Below, piece after piece: positions 44,271 to 55,519 of a DNA stretch of 64,000 nucleotides. A model generated the notes under the pieces. The model saw only the letters and a list, made by a program, of their open reading frames with translations. It was not told the origin of the DNA and ran no database searches. This DNA is from Massospora cicadina (lineage: Eukaryota; Entomophthoromycota; Entomophthoromycetes; Entomophthorales; Entomophthoraceae): assembly GCA_022478985.1 (NCBI GenBank), contig JAKSZP010017409.1:1-64000 (forward strand), read 5' to 3'. Every line of letters begins with the position of its first letter. Within the stretch, counting starts at the first letter, position 1. The position numbers and the translations under genes are program-made.

Positions 44271-45412
44271 AGGATCGATTATATGACCTCCTTTGTCATT
44301 CTGATTTGTGGTCACTAAAAACTCCTGAGTCCAATATAAGCTCAAATGACAAGCTATCAATATTAAATAACAAATGGAATGCTATTTATTTTTAAAAAAG
44401 TGACTCCCTTATGTCTGCCCCTATGATATAATTGACATCATTATGGAATGACATACTTTCATCAGACATGGGACAGTGGAAAAACTCATCAGAAGATTAG
44501 ATTTCGTTATTTTTGAAATGAAAAGTTCAACTTGATCCAAGATGTTTTGGAAGCCTATATAACTTCACTCCATCATGATAGGCCCAACTGAGTTCCAACT
44601 TCAAGTAGTTTCTCCTTTGGCCCCTTTCCAAATGATAGGCACTGGCGCCATAGGTCCTCTGCCTACAGGATCCACAGTCGCCGATATATAATTTTGGCAA
44701 TGAATCATCTTACCAAATGGATCAAAGCTGTGTCTGTCTCTAAAAACACTTCTTAAGAAACTTCCTTATCCCTGTACTGGCAACTCTTTACACAGCATGG
44801 TAGCCTGAGGGTGCTTCTATCCGTTGATGGCCTAGATTTTACCTCTGAGGCGATATGAGAATTAACTGATTCTTTTTAACACTCATCAAGCCTTTACAGC
44901 ACCCTAAAACCCTCCACAAATGTGGCTTAAAAAAGACCAATGTTACTTTTATTTCCATTTTAAAAAAGATGACTTATATCTATCTGCTACAGTGAAGCAT
45001 TTTCTACCAAGTGTCCTACTTGCTTATTAGGTCAGCTACTATATTTAAATTATGATCTCTCCTTTAAGGCGATTTATGGCATGGAAACCCTCTTATCAGC
45101 TATTTTACAACCCAAGATAGCAATGACAACTTTAAAAACCTCTGAGATCACTCTGTGAGCCTTAACTGACTAAGATAATCTGACTGCAGCCTCTATCCAT
45201 GGATGCCTTAGTGTATACATGACCAAGGAGATGAAACAAAGAAATTTATGATGACCCTCTTTGCTGGTGTACTAACCAGGAGAAATAACAATATTCTATC
45301 ATCTTTTCCCTAGATAATGAACCAGCAAGCTTTCTACCTCTTGTTTGGTCCATATGAATTCCTTCATAAACATTGATCATAACATTACATTTTCAGCGTT
45401 GAAAAAGAGCAG
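44271..45412 (+). pseudogene. GyG integrase remnant
   Basis: Near 44690-44740 HLTKWIKAVSV matches DHFTKWVEA of the core. LSVDGLDFTSEAI (44818-44857) is the second-Asp region. FKAIYGMETLLSAIL (about 45062-45108) corresponds to FQLIYGRHPxLPALL. Past 45270, SKLSTSCLVHMNSF resembles the GPF module. The last bases before the 3' LTR (51906-51952) lie beyond the LnD fragment and Chr2. Confidence 0.65.
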
Positions 45413-45452
45413 TCATTTCTAGCACTAATGGTGTTAACCCAAAAGGGAGAGG

Positions 45453-46293
45453 TGTCATGTGCACATGACATAATAGTAAGGACCAACCCCAAAGATAAGG
45501 CTGGGCGCCAGGAGGCCCAGAGGGTGAAGTTACAGGCCCTCCCTGACCTGAGGCACACCCTAGACCAACGCTGGGTTTGGGAAAAATATGCCCAGGTTGG
45601 GACTAGTGGTGTGCCAAATGCCCAGCCCCTCACAATGGCCCAAGTGTTAAAACGGACAGTTTAATGAATTAACGTGGATGGTTCCATTTGGTTTGTCAAG
45701 GAACGGGGTTTTGAAACCCGTTCCACTTACAAAACAATGCGTTCAGGTCAAATCCAACTTCAATTGATCACTTGAGTGAAGTCAGTTTTAGCATATTTAA
45801 CTAATTTGGATGGAAGCGTTGCCCTATTGGTGGGTCGGTGCTTGGGTCCACTGGCACAAACCCCATATTCCCCTGTAGATGCTTAAATGTGTTTTCCCTG
45901 ACCAACATTCCTTGTTGGTCAGCTTCCCTATTAAAAATTTTCCCATTTTACCATTTTGATTTATGCCTTTTTAACAATCTTGTGCGCAAACCTCTTTGAG
46001 GAGGTCTTGCACTCCGTTAACCTTGCCATTGTAACCACAATCTGATTCTCCCCTCGCACACCGTTGGTTTGCCCAGGTACCCTCCACCTGGGTCGTTTAC
46101 CCCTTCTCTCCATGTGCACCGCGACACTTTTTGCTGGTTCCTTCTAGAATTTCTTGGTTTAAGATGCTATTGCTCCAGCACCCTCTGCTTGGCACTAGCA
46201 GCTGTACTATAAACAGCTAGTTTACTTGCATTGGCTCTGTGCACCATGCACCACCACGCTGGAAACAGGAGAGTTGTAGAAACTCTCCTTACA
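45453..46293 (+). repeat. Chr2 5' LTR
   Basis: 841 bp. The first 18 bases TGTCATGTGCACATGACA are a perfect palindrome that includes the terminal TG. Shares long identical runs with the 3' LTR, for example CAACCCCAAAGATAAGGCTG and CCAGCCCCTCACAATGGCCC. An ATTAAAAATT near 45929 may be the poly(A) region. Confidence 0.92.
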
Positions 46294-47000
46294 TTAGTTG
46301 ACCAACCCTCTTTTCTTATGTGCACAATTTTTTTCTGTGTGGAACTTTTATGAAGTGGAAACAGTGGCCGTTGGCTGTGGGCTCTGGCTGCATTAGCCGC
46401 ACCACTGTTTCCTCTTTTTCCCCAAAGATTGGAGCAACTCAGCGTTATTATAGTTGCCGCCAACTGGGAAGTATCCACCCTTCATGTTTGTACCTGGTGG
46501 ATCCGGACACTTTGAGGTCTGATAGTCATGGTTCCCCAACTTTCCGGCAAAATAATCAATTTTAATTATGAGAAATGAGTTTTCCTTTGACAGCGTGTTC
46601 AGACAATGCCAGAGGAATCAGCGCAGATGGTCCTGGGAGTGTTGGCCTTGTATAACGTCGGGCATTCCTTTGAGGGTAAAGTAATAGGGTTGTTCACATT
46701 TAAAAATGCGTTTTATAACGAAAACCTGATATATACCTCTGAACCATTTTGGCCTTTTCATGGCTAAGATTTGAACCCTATTCCTGTGTTTGGAATCACA
46801 CCAAAAATCCCCATTTGACCTCTTCCATGATTTGCAGCACTCAGAAAGTTTAAAAAGAGCTGCGCCTACAATATGAAAATGTTTATGCACCTGCAGAAGG
46901 CATGGAGGGGTATGTGGCCTCAGTAGTAAGAGTGGCCAACTATCCCTCCCCCTTCTATGGTTCCCAAACCTACCCTTATGGTTTTCTCAAACCTGAAGTT
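46294..47000 (+). pseudogene. Chr2 leader and gag-like remnant
   Basis: About 0.7 kb between the LTR and the protease. No CCHC knuckle and no frame longer than about 80 residues with recognisable capsid motifs. Text such as FPNFPAK and QKAWRGM appears in shifting frames. It is shorter than typical chromovirus gag, so a deletion is likely. Confidence 0.4.
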
Positions 47001-47007
47001 CTTATAG

Positions 47008-47283
47008 GTGAGGTGTGGGGCGTTTTCTGCGTTGAATAAACTCAACTCTGGATACTTCTTCTTGACTGCTACCCTTACATCCTCTTTGTGGAAGTTCACC
47101 ACAACTATTTTAATGGATACCGGTGCCTCTAAAAATTTTATTGTCCATGAACTTGCCAACTACCTTGAGTTGAGTTACTCCTCAGGTGGTATGGTTAGAG
47201 GTTGGGCTTCTCAATGTATCCCTACACTGAACGTCATGGGGTTAGTGGACTACCAGGTGGGCGCCTATCTTTTGTTCTATTAG
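47008..47283 (+). pseudogene. Chr2 retropepsin
   Basis: TTTILMDTGASKNFIVHELA (about 47101-47158) has an intact D-T-G loop. PTLNVMGLVDYQVGAYLLFY follows. After the stop at 47281 the frame changes. HIILGVEWWRKF (about 47314-47350) is the C-terminal LG motif segment. Confidence 0.85.
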
Positions 47284-47385
47284 TTTCAGGCTATCAAGCA
47301 CCCCTTGTTCCACATTATTTTGGGGGTTGAGTGGTGGAGAAAGTTTTATGTCAAAAATAATTGAAAGAAAGAAAGAAATATATTC

Positions 47386-48979
47386 TTGTCTTTGGTAAAC
47401 GGTCACCAGTTGATTGTTCCTTTGTCAGAGGATAACGCCCAGGGCACATTACCCCATTGGCCCAATGTTCCCACTCCTTATCTTCCTCCTTTGATGAAGC
47501 CCTCCGTGAGACTTTCCTTACCTTCCTGTTTGGAGGGTTTGGAATCCTCTTTTGATGCAGCATCTGCCAATGCACTCCCTGGGCACTCTGAGTTTGGTTG
47601 TGACTTCAAGCTCACGGTGGATCTGGTTCATATATCTTCCCCCATTTACCCATTGACTTTTCCAGGAGGAAGAGGCGTTGGATGTGTGGGTGAAGGAACA
47701 GTTGGCCAAAGGTGCGATTTTTCAGCGTACCTCCCCTGTATGCTCCCCCCTACTCTTTGTGGAGAAGTCTGATGGTACTTTACGCCCCTGCGTAGACTAT
47801 GGTAACCTCAATAACGTTACTGTAGCAGACCTTCATCCCATCCCTTTGGATTCACAGATTGCACGCTATGTGGAGAAGGCGAAGGTCTTCTTCAAACTGG
47901 ATTGCCTCAATGCATTCAATCAGATCTAAATTAAAAAGGTACAAGTGTGGTTGACCACATTCTGTACCAGAAAAGGGATCTTCCAGTTTTGGGTCATGCC
48001 CTTTGGGCTTAAGCATGCCCCTGCTATCTTTCAACGCTGCATTGATGCAGTGTTGGGGGACCTGTTAGGGGTATGCGAGGTCGCCTACATAGATGATATC
48101 CTGTTGTTTTCCCCAGATCAGGTGTCCCATGCACTCCACCTTTGGCAAGTGGTGGAGCGGTTAAAGGCAGCCAGCCTTACGCTGAAAATAACAAAGGTGT
48201 GAGTTCTTCAAGTCCCAGGTCACGTTTCTGGGCAACGTCGCATTTGACCAGGGACACATGATAGCTCCAGACAAGGAGAAGGCGATTCATGCGTGGCCTA
48301 CCTTACCTCAGTCAAAGAATTGAGGAGCTTTTTGGGGACGTGTACATTTCTCAAGAAGTTCACTCCCAATCTTTCTGAGGTTGCAGCTCCCTTATACAAG
48401 GCTAGCGGTGCCAAGGTGCTTCAGTGGTCCCCCATTTTGGAGGATGCTTTCCAAGCAGTGAAGTGCACCTTGTTGTCCACATCTGTTCCTCGCCATGTTG
48501 AAACTTCAAAGGAATTCATTGCGTCTACTGATGCCTCCAACTTCGCCATAGCGTCTACCTTGTTGCAAGTAGGCAAAGATGAGATAGAGCATCCGATGGG
48601 ATATTTTTCTTGAATTATGTCTTTTCCTGAGTTGAATTACGCCGTACTTGATAAGTAGTTACTAGTAGTGGTGGAGGCGCTGACGTATTGGCGTCACCAC
48701 TTGCATGGCTCATCCCAACCTTTCCGGGTAAATACAGACCACCGTGCCTTGCTGTACTACCATGCTCCTCATGTCTTAACCCCACGGCAGACCCATTGGC
48801 ATGAGACCCTTGCCCAATTCACATACACGTATGAGTTCACCAAGGGCAAGGATAATGGTTTGGTGGATGCTTTGAGCTGCAACCCTGCTTTAGCGCCTGA
48901 TCCCAAGGAGGTAGAAGCTCATAACACACAGTTGATGATTCCGCCAAGTAAATTTGTGTCCCAACTTCCCTCTCCCTAG
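47386..48979 (+). pseudogene. Chr2 reverse transcriptase and RNase H
   Basis: RT motifs: CSPLLFVEKSDGTLRPCVDY (47740 on), VFFKLDCLNAFNQI (about 47885-47926), MPFGLKHAPAIFQRCIDAVL (47997 on) and VAYIDDILLFSPDQ (48081-48122) with YIDD intact. One stop follows FNQI. Thumb: SFLGTCTFLKKFTPNLSEVA (about 48330). RNase H: EFIASTDASNFAIASTLLQV (48511 on), then after stops VVEALTYWRHHLHGSSQPFR and VNTDHRALLYYHAP (48669-48765). The frame is kept over most of 47678-48979 with a few stops. Confidence 0.92.
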
Positions 48980-49026
48980 ACAGCGGGCCAGCGCTTGCAC
49001 CTCTGGAAAACGCGGAGGAATATAGT

Positions 49027-50178
49027 ATGTTCAGTAATGTAATCCTTTCTCAACCGCTGGCAGTGGAATATACTATGATACTTGCTAAGTGCGAGTTGAA
49101 ACATGAGGATCTCTCCAGGGGCTATCACTTGAAGGATGAGATGGTGTGGTTTCAGGGGCGCCTATGGGTCCTGCTGGACCACTTTGCCTGGAAATCATCC
49201 AGGACCATCATGATGGGCTTAACATTGGTCATCCTGGTAAAGCGAAGACATTAGAGTTAAGACTGCGCACATACAATTGGAAGAGCTTTCCTGCTCAGGT
49301 GAGGTGGTATTGTAAGGAGTTCCTGGTATGCAACCAGATAAAACCCAATCGTCAACCTTTAGCAGGGTTGTTGGTACCACTCCAAAAGGCTGATGAGCCC
49401 TAAGCTTCCATCTCTGTTGATTTCATTGTGGAGTTACCAGCCTTGGATGGTTATGATGCCATCATGGTGGTGGTGGACCAGTTCACAAAGTTTTCCTAAT
49501 TTATTCCTTGCAGAACCACTAAAACCGCAGCTGAGATGGCTAGGCTTTTCGTCACTCATGTGTTTGCGCTTCATGGGGTCCCCCAAAAGATTATCAGCGA
49601 CAAGGGCGATCAGTTTACCTCCGTTTTTTGGGAAGAGTTGTATAAGACTCTTCAAATTCGCCCTTGCCATTCAACTGCCTATCATCCCTAATCAGATGGG
49701 CAGACTGAACGAGTGAACCAGTGCTTGGAACAGTTTCTGCGGAGTTACACTACTGCAGATCATCTGATTGGGTCTCTCACCTTCCAATGGCCCAATTCAG
49801 TTACAACAACAATCACATTCCTCGATTGGTTGTTCCCCGTTTTTCGCCAGCCATGGCTTTAACCCCACCTTCAACATGGAGCCCAGCTGTGGGTCTAAGG
49901 TTTAAGCGATGCTGAACTTTGCCAATACAATTAAGAAGGTCCACCAGGGAGTTTCCACAAGCTTGGAGGCGGCAATGCGAGTGTATAAGGAGAACGCTGA
50001 TGGGAAGCACCATGTGGGTCATGCATACAAGGAAGGGAATATCGTGATGCTTGACGCTTGTAACATCCCTATCAAGCAGCCATGCAAGAAGCTAGGACCT
50101 AAGAGTATTGGCCCTTACCGTGTTGTTAGAAAGGTGGGCCATACTACATACCAGCTGGATCTTCCCCCTTCATTTTGA
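49027..50178 (+). pseudogene. Chr2 integrase
   Basis: HDGLNIGHPGKAKTLELRLR (about 49206 on) and CKEFLVCNQIKPNRQP (49313-49360) form the zinc region (HH/CC). Core: MVVVDQFTKFS (about 49464), HGVPQKIISDKGDQFTSVFW (49573-49632) with the second Asp intact, and STAYHP, a stop, then SDGQTERVNQCLEQFLRSY (about 49672-49746) with the catalytic Glu. Post-core: KLGPKSIGPYRVVRKVGHTT and YQLDLPPSF (50089-50175). Frame changes near 49254, 49390 and 49716. Confidence 0.9.
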
Positions 50179-50187
50179 TTCCTCTCA

Positions 50188-50442
50188 GTGTTTCATGAGA
50201 GCAAACTTACGTTGGTTGAGGGCCCCCCACCAGAGACACCTGAGGCCTATCTCTTGGATGGGGCGCCAGAGTGGGAGGTGGAAGAAATAGTTGCCTTTCA
50301 CCACGTTAAAATAATACTGGATTACCTGGTATCCTGGAAGGGCTTTGACGCTGCAGAGAACAGTTGGTTTCCAGTGCTCGACTGTGTGAATGCCCAAGAT
50401 CTGATTGACGCCTTCCAAAAGCGTCTCCCCCAGGCTGCTTGA
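50188..50442 (+). pseudogene. Chr2 integrase C-terminal chromodomain
   Basis: 84 open residues from VFHESKLTLV. The chromodomain reads EWEVEEIVAFHHVKIIL, then DYLVSWKGFDAAENSWFPVL and DCVNAQDLIDAFQ: the aromatic WKG core, the ENSW turn and the C-terminal helix are all present. The domain would bind methylated histone H3 and target integration to silent chromatin. It is in frame with the preceding integrase segment apart from a stop at about 50178, and ends 96 bp before the polypurine tract. Confidence 0.92.
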
Positions 50443-50552
50443 TCACAACCTAAACTGACCGTTGCCGCCACAAAGTTGGCCCCTTCCCACAAGAACTTTT
50501 CCCTTGTGCAAGCCCCTGGAGGGGGTTGAGCCCCATCAGGAGGAGAGGGTAA

Positions 50553-51395
50553 TGTCATGGTCACATGACATAATAGCGGGGACCAACCCCAAAGATAAGG
50601 CTGGGCGCTAGGAGGCCCAGAGGGTGAAGCTACAGGCCCTCCTTGACCTGAGGCACACCCTAGACCAACGCTGGGTTTGGGCAAAATATGCCCATGTTGG
50701 GACTAGTGGTGTGTCAAATGCCCAGCCCCTCACAATGGCCCAAGTGTTAAAACGGAAGGTGTACTAAATTAACTTGGATGGTTCCATTCAGTTTGTCAAA
50801 AAATGGGGTTTTGAAACCCATTCCACTTACGAAACAACGCGTTCAGGTTGAATCCAACTTCAATCAATCACTTGAGTGAAGTTAGTTTTGGCATATTTAA
50901 CTAATTTGGATGGAAGCGTTGCCCTATTGGTGGGTTAGTGCTTGGGTCCACTGCCGCAAACCCTGTATTCCCCCATAGATGCTTAAATGTGTTTTCCCTG
51001 ACCAACATTCCTTGTTGGTCGACTTCCCTAATAAAAATTTCCCCATTTTACTGTTTTGATTTATGCCTTTTATAACGATCCTGTGCGCAAACCTCTTCAA
51101 GGAGGTCTTACAATCCGTTTCTATTGCCATTGTAAACACAATCTGATTCTCCCCTTGCACACCATTGGTTCGCCCAGGTACCCTCCAGCCTGTGTTGTTT
51201 AACCCTTCTCTCCGTGTGTACCGCGACACTTTTTGCTGTTTCCTTCTAGAATTTCTTGGTTTAATCTGTTATTGCTTTAGCACCCTCTGCTGGGCACTAG
51301 CAGCTGTACTATTAACGACTAGCTTCCTTGCGTTGGCTCTGTGCACCATGCACCACCACGCTGGAAACAGGAGATTTATATAAACTCTCCTTACA
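50553..51395 (+). repeat. Chr2 3' LTR
   Basis: 843 bp, aligned with 45453-46293. Its first 18 bases, TGTCATGGTCACATGACA, no longer form a perfect palindrome. It ends TTACA directly before AGAGC, the partner of AGAGG upstream of the element. Confidence 0.92.
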
Positions 51396-51952
51396 AGAGC
51401 TGCACGCATCTTTATTTTCAATTTGGCCAAACTAAGGGATTATTATAAATAAAAAAACTCTAATATGGCAACTTAGCTAATAGTCTAGGAAGCCATATTA
51501 GAAGGTGAGGATGCTTTGAGGGAACTTTTTGTTTGAAATCCGCTTTAGCTGGCAGACCATGGTGGACAACATTGGATTAGGAGCATCAGCGACATGAGGC
51601 ATAAGAAGGTATAATTGGGGGTTTTCTTAGTTGATGAGGCCATCAGTGTCCATTTTCTCAACGTATTGAGCAAATTGATGCTCAGCAAAAGTGAAGAGAG
51701 AAGGCACACAAGTGAATGGCTTGATGCATCGATGGTTTTTAGAATAATTTGGGCCAAAAAAGAAGTTTTTGCTGCATCTATGCAAGCGCGGCTCACACCA
51801 AAAGCAAGCTCCTCATTTTGTACTTCGCATCTTCCTCAAAATCATGGGGAAAATTGGGGATAGGAATACCCTCAACAAGGGGCTCCATCGCTCCCTGAAG
51901 TTGACAAAGGAACAGACATCAACTGTATATATGGACAAATTCTCAGAGATTT

Positions 51953-52499
51953 TGTAACCCTCTGACAGGATATAGGGGAGCATTTTCAAAACTTTGACAG
52001 CGGATGAAGGCAAATTAGATACATTTGAAATCAAGTCTCCTCCGCTCATCAATAGTTTTATTCTTGATCTAATATAATAGAGCATCAGACTCTGAACTAT
52101 CAAATGAAAGGAGAAGTGATCTGGAAGCATCTAAGATTTAGATAATAAAGAGTCCACCCTCTTGATTCTGGAAAAGACTGCCATAATACTAAGGATGTCG
52201 TCTCATCATGCGTTTCTTTTGAAGATCAAGGAGATTCTAATCGTCAGTCCAAAAGAAAATTTCCCGTGCATAACAAAAACAGCACCCTATGAATATCTCA
52301 ATCTTCAAATTAAAAATTATCGTTTTTGCTTATATAGCTAAAAAATTAAGCATTCTTGTTTTCAGGATTTTATTAATGTTATTCAATAAACTTTAATCAT
52401 ACCAGTGGTTCTGACCCATTGCTGTGTATTTAATATTTTAACTACTTCTAGCTCTGAGAATCTTCAAAGCCTGTTCCTTCACCAGCCCTGCCATCTACA
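51953..52499 (+). repeat. GyG 3' LTR
   Basis: Starts TGTAACCCTCTGACAGG and ends CATCTACA. Partner of 33817-34198 + 39458-39594, but intact, so it shows the LnC target in its empty state (about 52316-52360). Contains an AATAAAC signal near 52385. Confidence 0.58.
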
Positions 52500-53300
52500 G
52501 TTCTGACAGTGCCTTTGCACCTCCAGAAGCTCTGGTAGTTCAAAGCCGTTTACTTTTACTTCTTCTTAGTAACATAGAAAATCATATAGGGACAACGCAG
52601 GCCCTTCAGGCCAGAAGCCATGAGATTTAATCTCAGGTTGACCCTATTAACTTAAAAAGTTTGATAAGAAGGCAAAAGTTTCCAATTTTTTAATCGCTTT
52701 AAGATTAGTATGTGTGGAGTGTCAAAGGCTGCTATTGTGCAATGTAATTAACTGGCTGGACTCTGAAGGTTAGGAGTTAGTTATGACAAAATTAAGGAAG
52801 GCTGACATGTCTTAACTTAACACCAATGATCTTATTATCAAGGAGTTTAGAAGTTCAGAAAGGATGACCACTCAGAAGATAGAATTCCTTAATATCTTCT
52901 TCAATCAATATAACCCTATACGTGTATTTTATGAATGCTTCTATTTAAATGATCATATGCTGATTCAGGCTAGTGTAATAAATACAATGATTCCCAGATT
53001 GTTTTTCCTCATGCCTGTGAGCTCTACAAGTAATTGTATTGGTTCTGATACCATCTTTATTTAAGGAGCATGATATTACCCATTTATTAAATATTTTCAC
53101 TGATGCGCCACCACTGTTGAGATTCTTAATTAAAAGTCATCAGGAGCCCCGTGACCCACATCTTAGGGCTGTCTCTCCAAAGAAAGATGTAACTCAAGCC
53201 CATGGCCCCTGTTTAATAAGCCTGATAAAGATTATATCACCTATTATCTTTGTAAACCACTGGGGCATTATTCTAATTATTGCCTTTTTATAGGTTTAAA
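52500..53300 (+). pseudogene. GyH gag C-terminal remnant with decayed knuckle
   Basis: MTTQKIEFLNIFFNQYNPIR (52864 on) parallels MSQQKTEFFTIRFCQNETR in GyK. Near 53242-53283, YYLCKPLGHYSNYC is the CX2CX4HX4C knuckle with the first Cys changed to Tyr. Earlier text (VINWLDS near 52748) is weak. All frames contain stops. Confidence 0.65.
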
Positions 53301-53789
53301 ACCTAAGGTTTAATATGTGAACCCTGCTTGTGAAGAAATATGGGAAAAGACAGGTCGGAGTAAAATCAAAAATCTTCTATCTTTATCCCCTCTAAAAAAT
53401 CCTAAGTAAGAACATTCTTTGGAACCAAATTCCATTAAACAAATTTGACAATGACGCTCCATTATTAGTGGCTCAACAAGTTTTAGTGGATGATATGGTA
53501 GCAGTTTCAAACTAATCACAAAAATAATGTGAGGCTGAGTTGCTTCAGAAAGTATCAAAGCCTTGCATTCTACAGTTAAAAAACAAAATCTTCCAGTCCC
53601 CACTGGTGAGATCCCCAGGTTGAACATATTTAAGTGGCTATCTTTATCAAGAATTTGAAGGAATTACACTCGACTAAACATAGAGATTAAGTTTATTTAG
53701 TTCAAGAAGACACTTTGGATGACCTCACAATAAATTCTAAGGATGCTTATTTTTTGATTGCACCTAAATTAATATTACCTTAATTAAGC

Positions 53790-54200
53790 TCAAAGTCTAA
53801 GAAATTGTTGAAAGTGGGGCATCAGTTGATATTGTGTCCACTAAAGTTGTTAGGAAACTGGGTTTGCCAGATATAGACCATTAGAATATCTATGGTACTG
53901 TGCGCCCTCAGACCACAATTTCTGAAGGAGCATATAGTCCTTTGCTGCTGAAGTTTGGTCCACTGTTATATCTGCTCCTGCCATAATTTTCCCAGATCAA
54001 AACTACAACTTTCTTATTGAGTCCTAAATTATAAAAAATTTATGGAGTAAATGCCAATCCTTGGAAAAAATAATTTGAAATAATCATGCAAACTCTTGTG
54101 ATATTTTATATATTGAAGTATAAGGCCCTGGCACCTCAAAAGTAGAGGTTTGTTAACCCTGCGTTAAAGGATGGCATAGTGCTCATCGATTATTAGTAGA
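53790..54200 (+). pseudogene. GyH retropepsin remnant
   Basis: IVESGASVDIVSTKVVRKLG (53804-53863) aligns with IIDTGAPVNIVSTKLVEKL in GyF; the catalytic D-T-G is E-S-G. GTVRPQTTISEGAYSPLLLK (about 53895 on) matches GAVSTISEGIYSALPLR in GyK. Confidence 0.75.
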
Positions 54201-54639
54201 TCTGTGGACATATGCAGTGGTTACTTAACCAGCATTTAGTCTAAGGGTATTCCGCTACGTGTTAATTAAATACTAAAAATTCTGACAGAACATCAAATGA
54301 TAGTGTAGGCAGAAATTAATTTGAAAATTCCTCATAGAATATATGGTGAGATACGCGCCCCATTCTTCATATTTAACTTGGAACCAGTCGCCACACCTGG
54401 GTTTAACAATACAGACTATGGCTAAATCTAGGTTCTTTTAAATACTATAAATTTTTATTTTAAATCATTTTAGAAAAATAAATTGCTGCTTTAGTTCATA
54501 ATTTTCCTAGTTGAGTTAGTGCTAAGTGTCCATGACGTTGTAATCTGGATAAATTTTGACTTGGTGGCTATGATTGCACCTTAGTATGTTCTTTAGTACC
54601 TTTGGAACGCCTCTCTGGTTAGACTGAAGAAGAAAAGAC

Positions 54640-54931
54640 CAAGCTCTGGCCCTTTTAGAAAAGCATAGTGATATTTTTACATATGATGACTATTTACTAG
54701 GTTTCCACATAAATTGTTACACTATATCAATCTAGTAATAATCCATTGATTATCCTCTATCCAATTAGATGTTAAAAGGTGGCAGATGAAGTTATTAATA
54801 AAGAAATTACTCATATAACGCAACACGGAATGTTAGTGCCCTCCAAGAGTCCTTGGGCATCCAATGGTGTTGAATATAAAAAGAATGGTTCAAATTTTGC
54901 GTTGATTGATTAAAATAAACTCAAATATAGC
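54640..54931 (+). pseudogene. GyH RT N-terminal remnant, cut by GyJ
   Basis: MLVPSKSPWASNGVEYKKNG (about 54829) and NFALIDYNKLKY-like text ending at 54931 match MLEPSKSPWA..VIVKKKDGTNRVVIDYRKLN of this group. The reading is terminated by the LTR of the minus-strand element GyJ beginning at 54932. Confidence 0.7.
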
Positions 54932-55495
54932 TGTTATAATTTTGGCAATTTATTTGAGTTAAGCTGTGAGGGTTTCACATGATTGAACCCACTAAGCAAT
55001 GGACAAATAATGTGAGAATCTCCAGTCTATAAAAACCTCATAAATAATTTAATAAAATACAAAGCAATACACTCAGACTGAATTTCTAAATTTTTATTTA
55101 ATATTAGCAGATTCCTTCTGCTCTGCTCTCCTCAGTCTTATTAACAATCCTATTCCTTCAATCGCCTCATCTTAATTATATATCAGTGACTTCAGAAGAT
55201 ACCATTCCCTTAGCTTAGACTACTCAGTTCTACCATATTCTCATTGGCTTTGGCAGAGTATGGTATTCTTTGATTCTTAATTGCCTTAGTTGAGGCGATC
55301 TACTTAATATTCATCAAATGGCAACATTGCCTTATCGCCTTATTTGGAAGCAATTCAATAATAACCCTTTCTAAACCAATATTGCCTCATCTCAAGGCGC
55401 TCAAATACTTGTACTAGTAATCATGGTCGGTGGATTCTGGTCAATATGCCATAGCTATCCAGGGCTTATCATCCAGTCATATCATAATGTTGACA
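54932..55495 (-). repeat. GyJ 3' LTR
   Basis: 564 bp, equal to GyF within a base. On the minus strand it starts TGTCAACATTATGATATGAC and ends ATTATAACA. Contains inverted-repeat motifs with GCCTC/AAGGCGAT, as in GyF and GyK. Confidence 0.85.
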
Positions 55496-55519
55496 TTGCC
55501 CCCCTTAACTAACAACAAG

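Larger units (their letters stand above)
45453..51395 (+). mobile_element. Chr2: chromodomain Ty3/Gypsy element, youngest-looking in the window
   Basis: LTRs 45453-46293 and 50553-51395 are closely similar by eye; both begin TGTCATG and end CTCTCCTTACA. Flanking 5-mers AGAGG (45448) and AGAGC (51396) form a near-perfect TSD inside an LnD-family copy. The internal order is short gag-like region, protease, RT, RNase H, integrase and chromodomain. A polypurine tract AGGAGGAGAGGGTAA (50538-50552) abuts the 3' LTR. Several stops and frame changes show that it is no longer active. Confidence 0.93.
45416..51905 (-). mobile_element. 5'-truncated LnD-family copy on the minus strand, split by Chr2
   Basis: Two parts: 45416-45452 (tail: AGCACTAATGG, AACCCAAAAGGGAGAGG, the complement of the LnD tail) and 51396-51905, which matches LnD 14638 onward (for example CGATGGAG.CCCTTGTTGAGG, then ATGGCTTCCTA.., then TTTGGCC). 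Without Chr2 the copy is about 547 bp, the same length as LnD from that point. Imperfect flanks AAAGAGCAGTCA (45404) and AAAGGAACAGACA (51906) may be its TSD. Confidence 0.85.
33817..52499 (+). mobile_element. GyG: AT-rich Ty3/Gypsy element holding LnC, an LnD fragment and Chr2
   Basis: Direct repeats of about 520-550 bp (33817-34198 plus 39458-39594, and 51953-52499) flank gag-, protease-, RT-, RNase H- and integrase-like sequence in plus order. This fits an LTR element inserted into GyH gag. I could not find a clean TSD, and the left repeat end is uncertain by about 20 bp. It is strongly decayed, visibly AT-richer than the younger Chr2 inside it. Confidence 0.6.
32594..54931 (+). mobile_element. 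GyH: Ty3/Gypsy element, outer shell of the second nest
   Basis: A 5' LTR (32594-33164), a decayed primer-binding-like motif and a gag N-terminus (to 33816) are followed, after the GyG block, by gag C-terminus with knuckle (52500-53300), protease (53804 on) and the first RT motifs (to 54931). There minus-strand GyJ interrupts it. RNase H, integrase and the 3' LTR would lie beyond GyJ and GyK, outside the window. Very AT-rich, with many stops. Confidence 0.65.
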
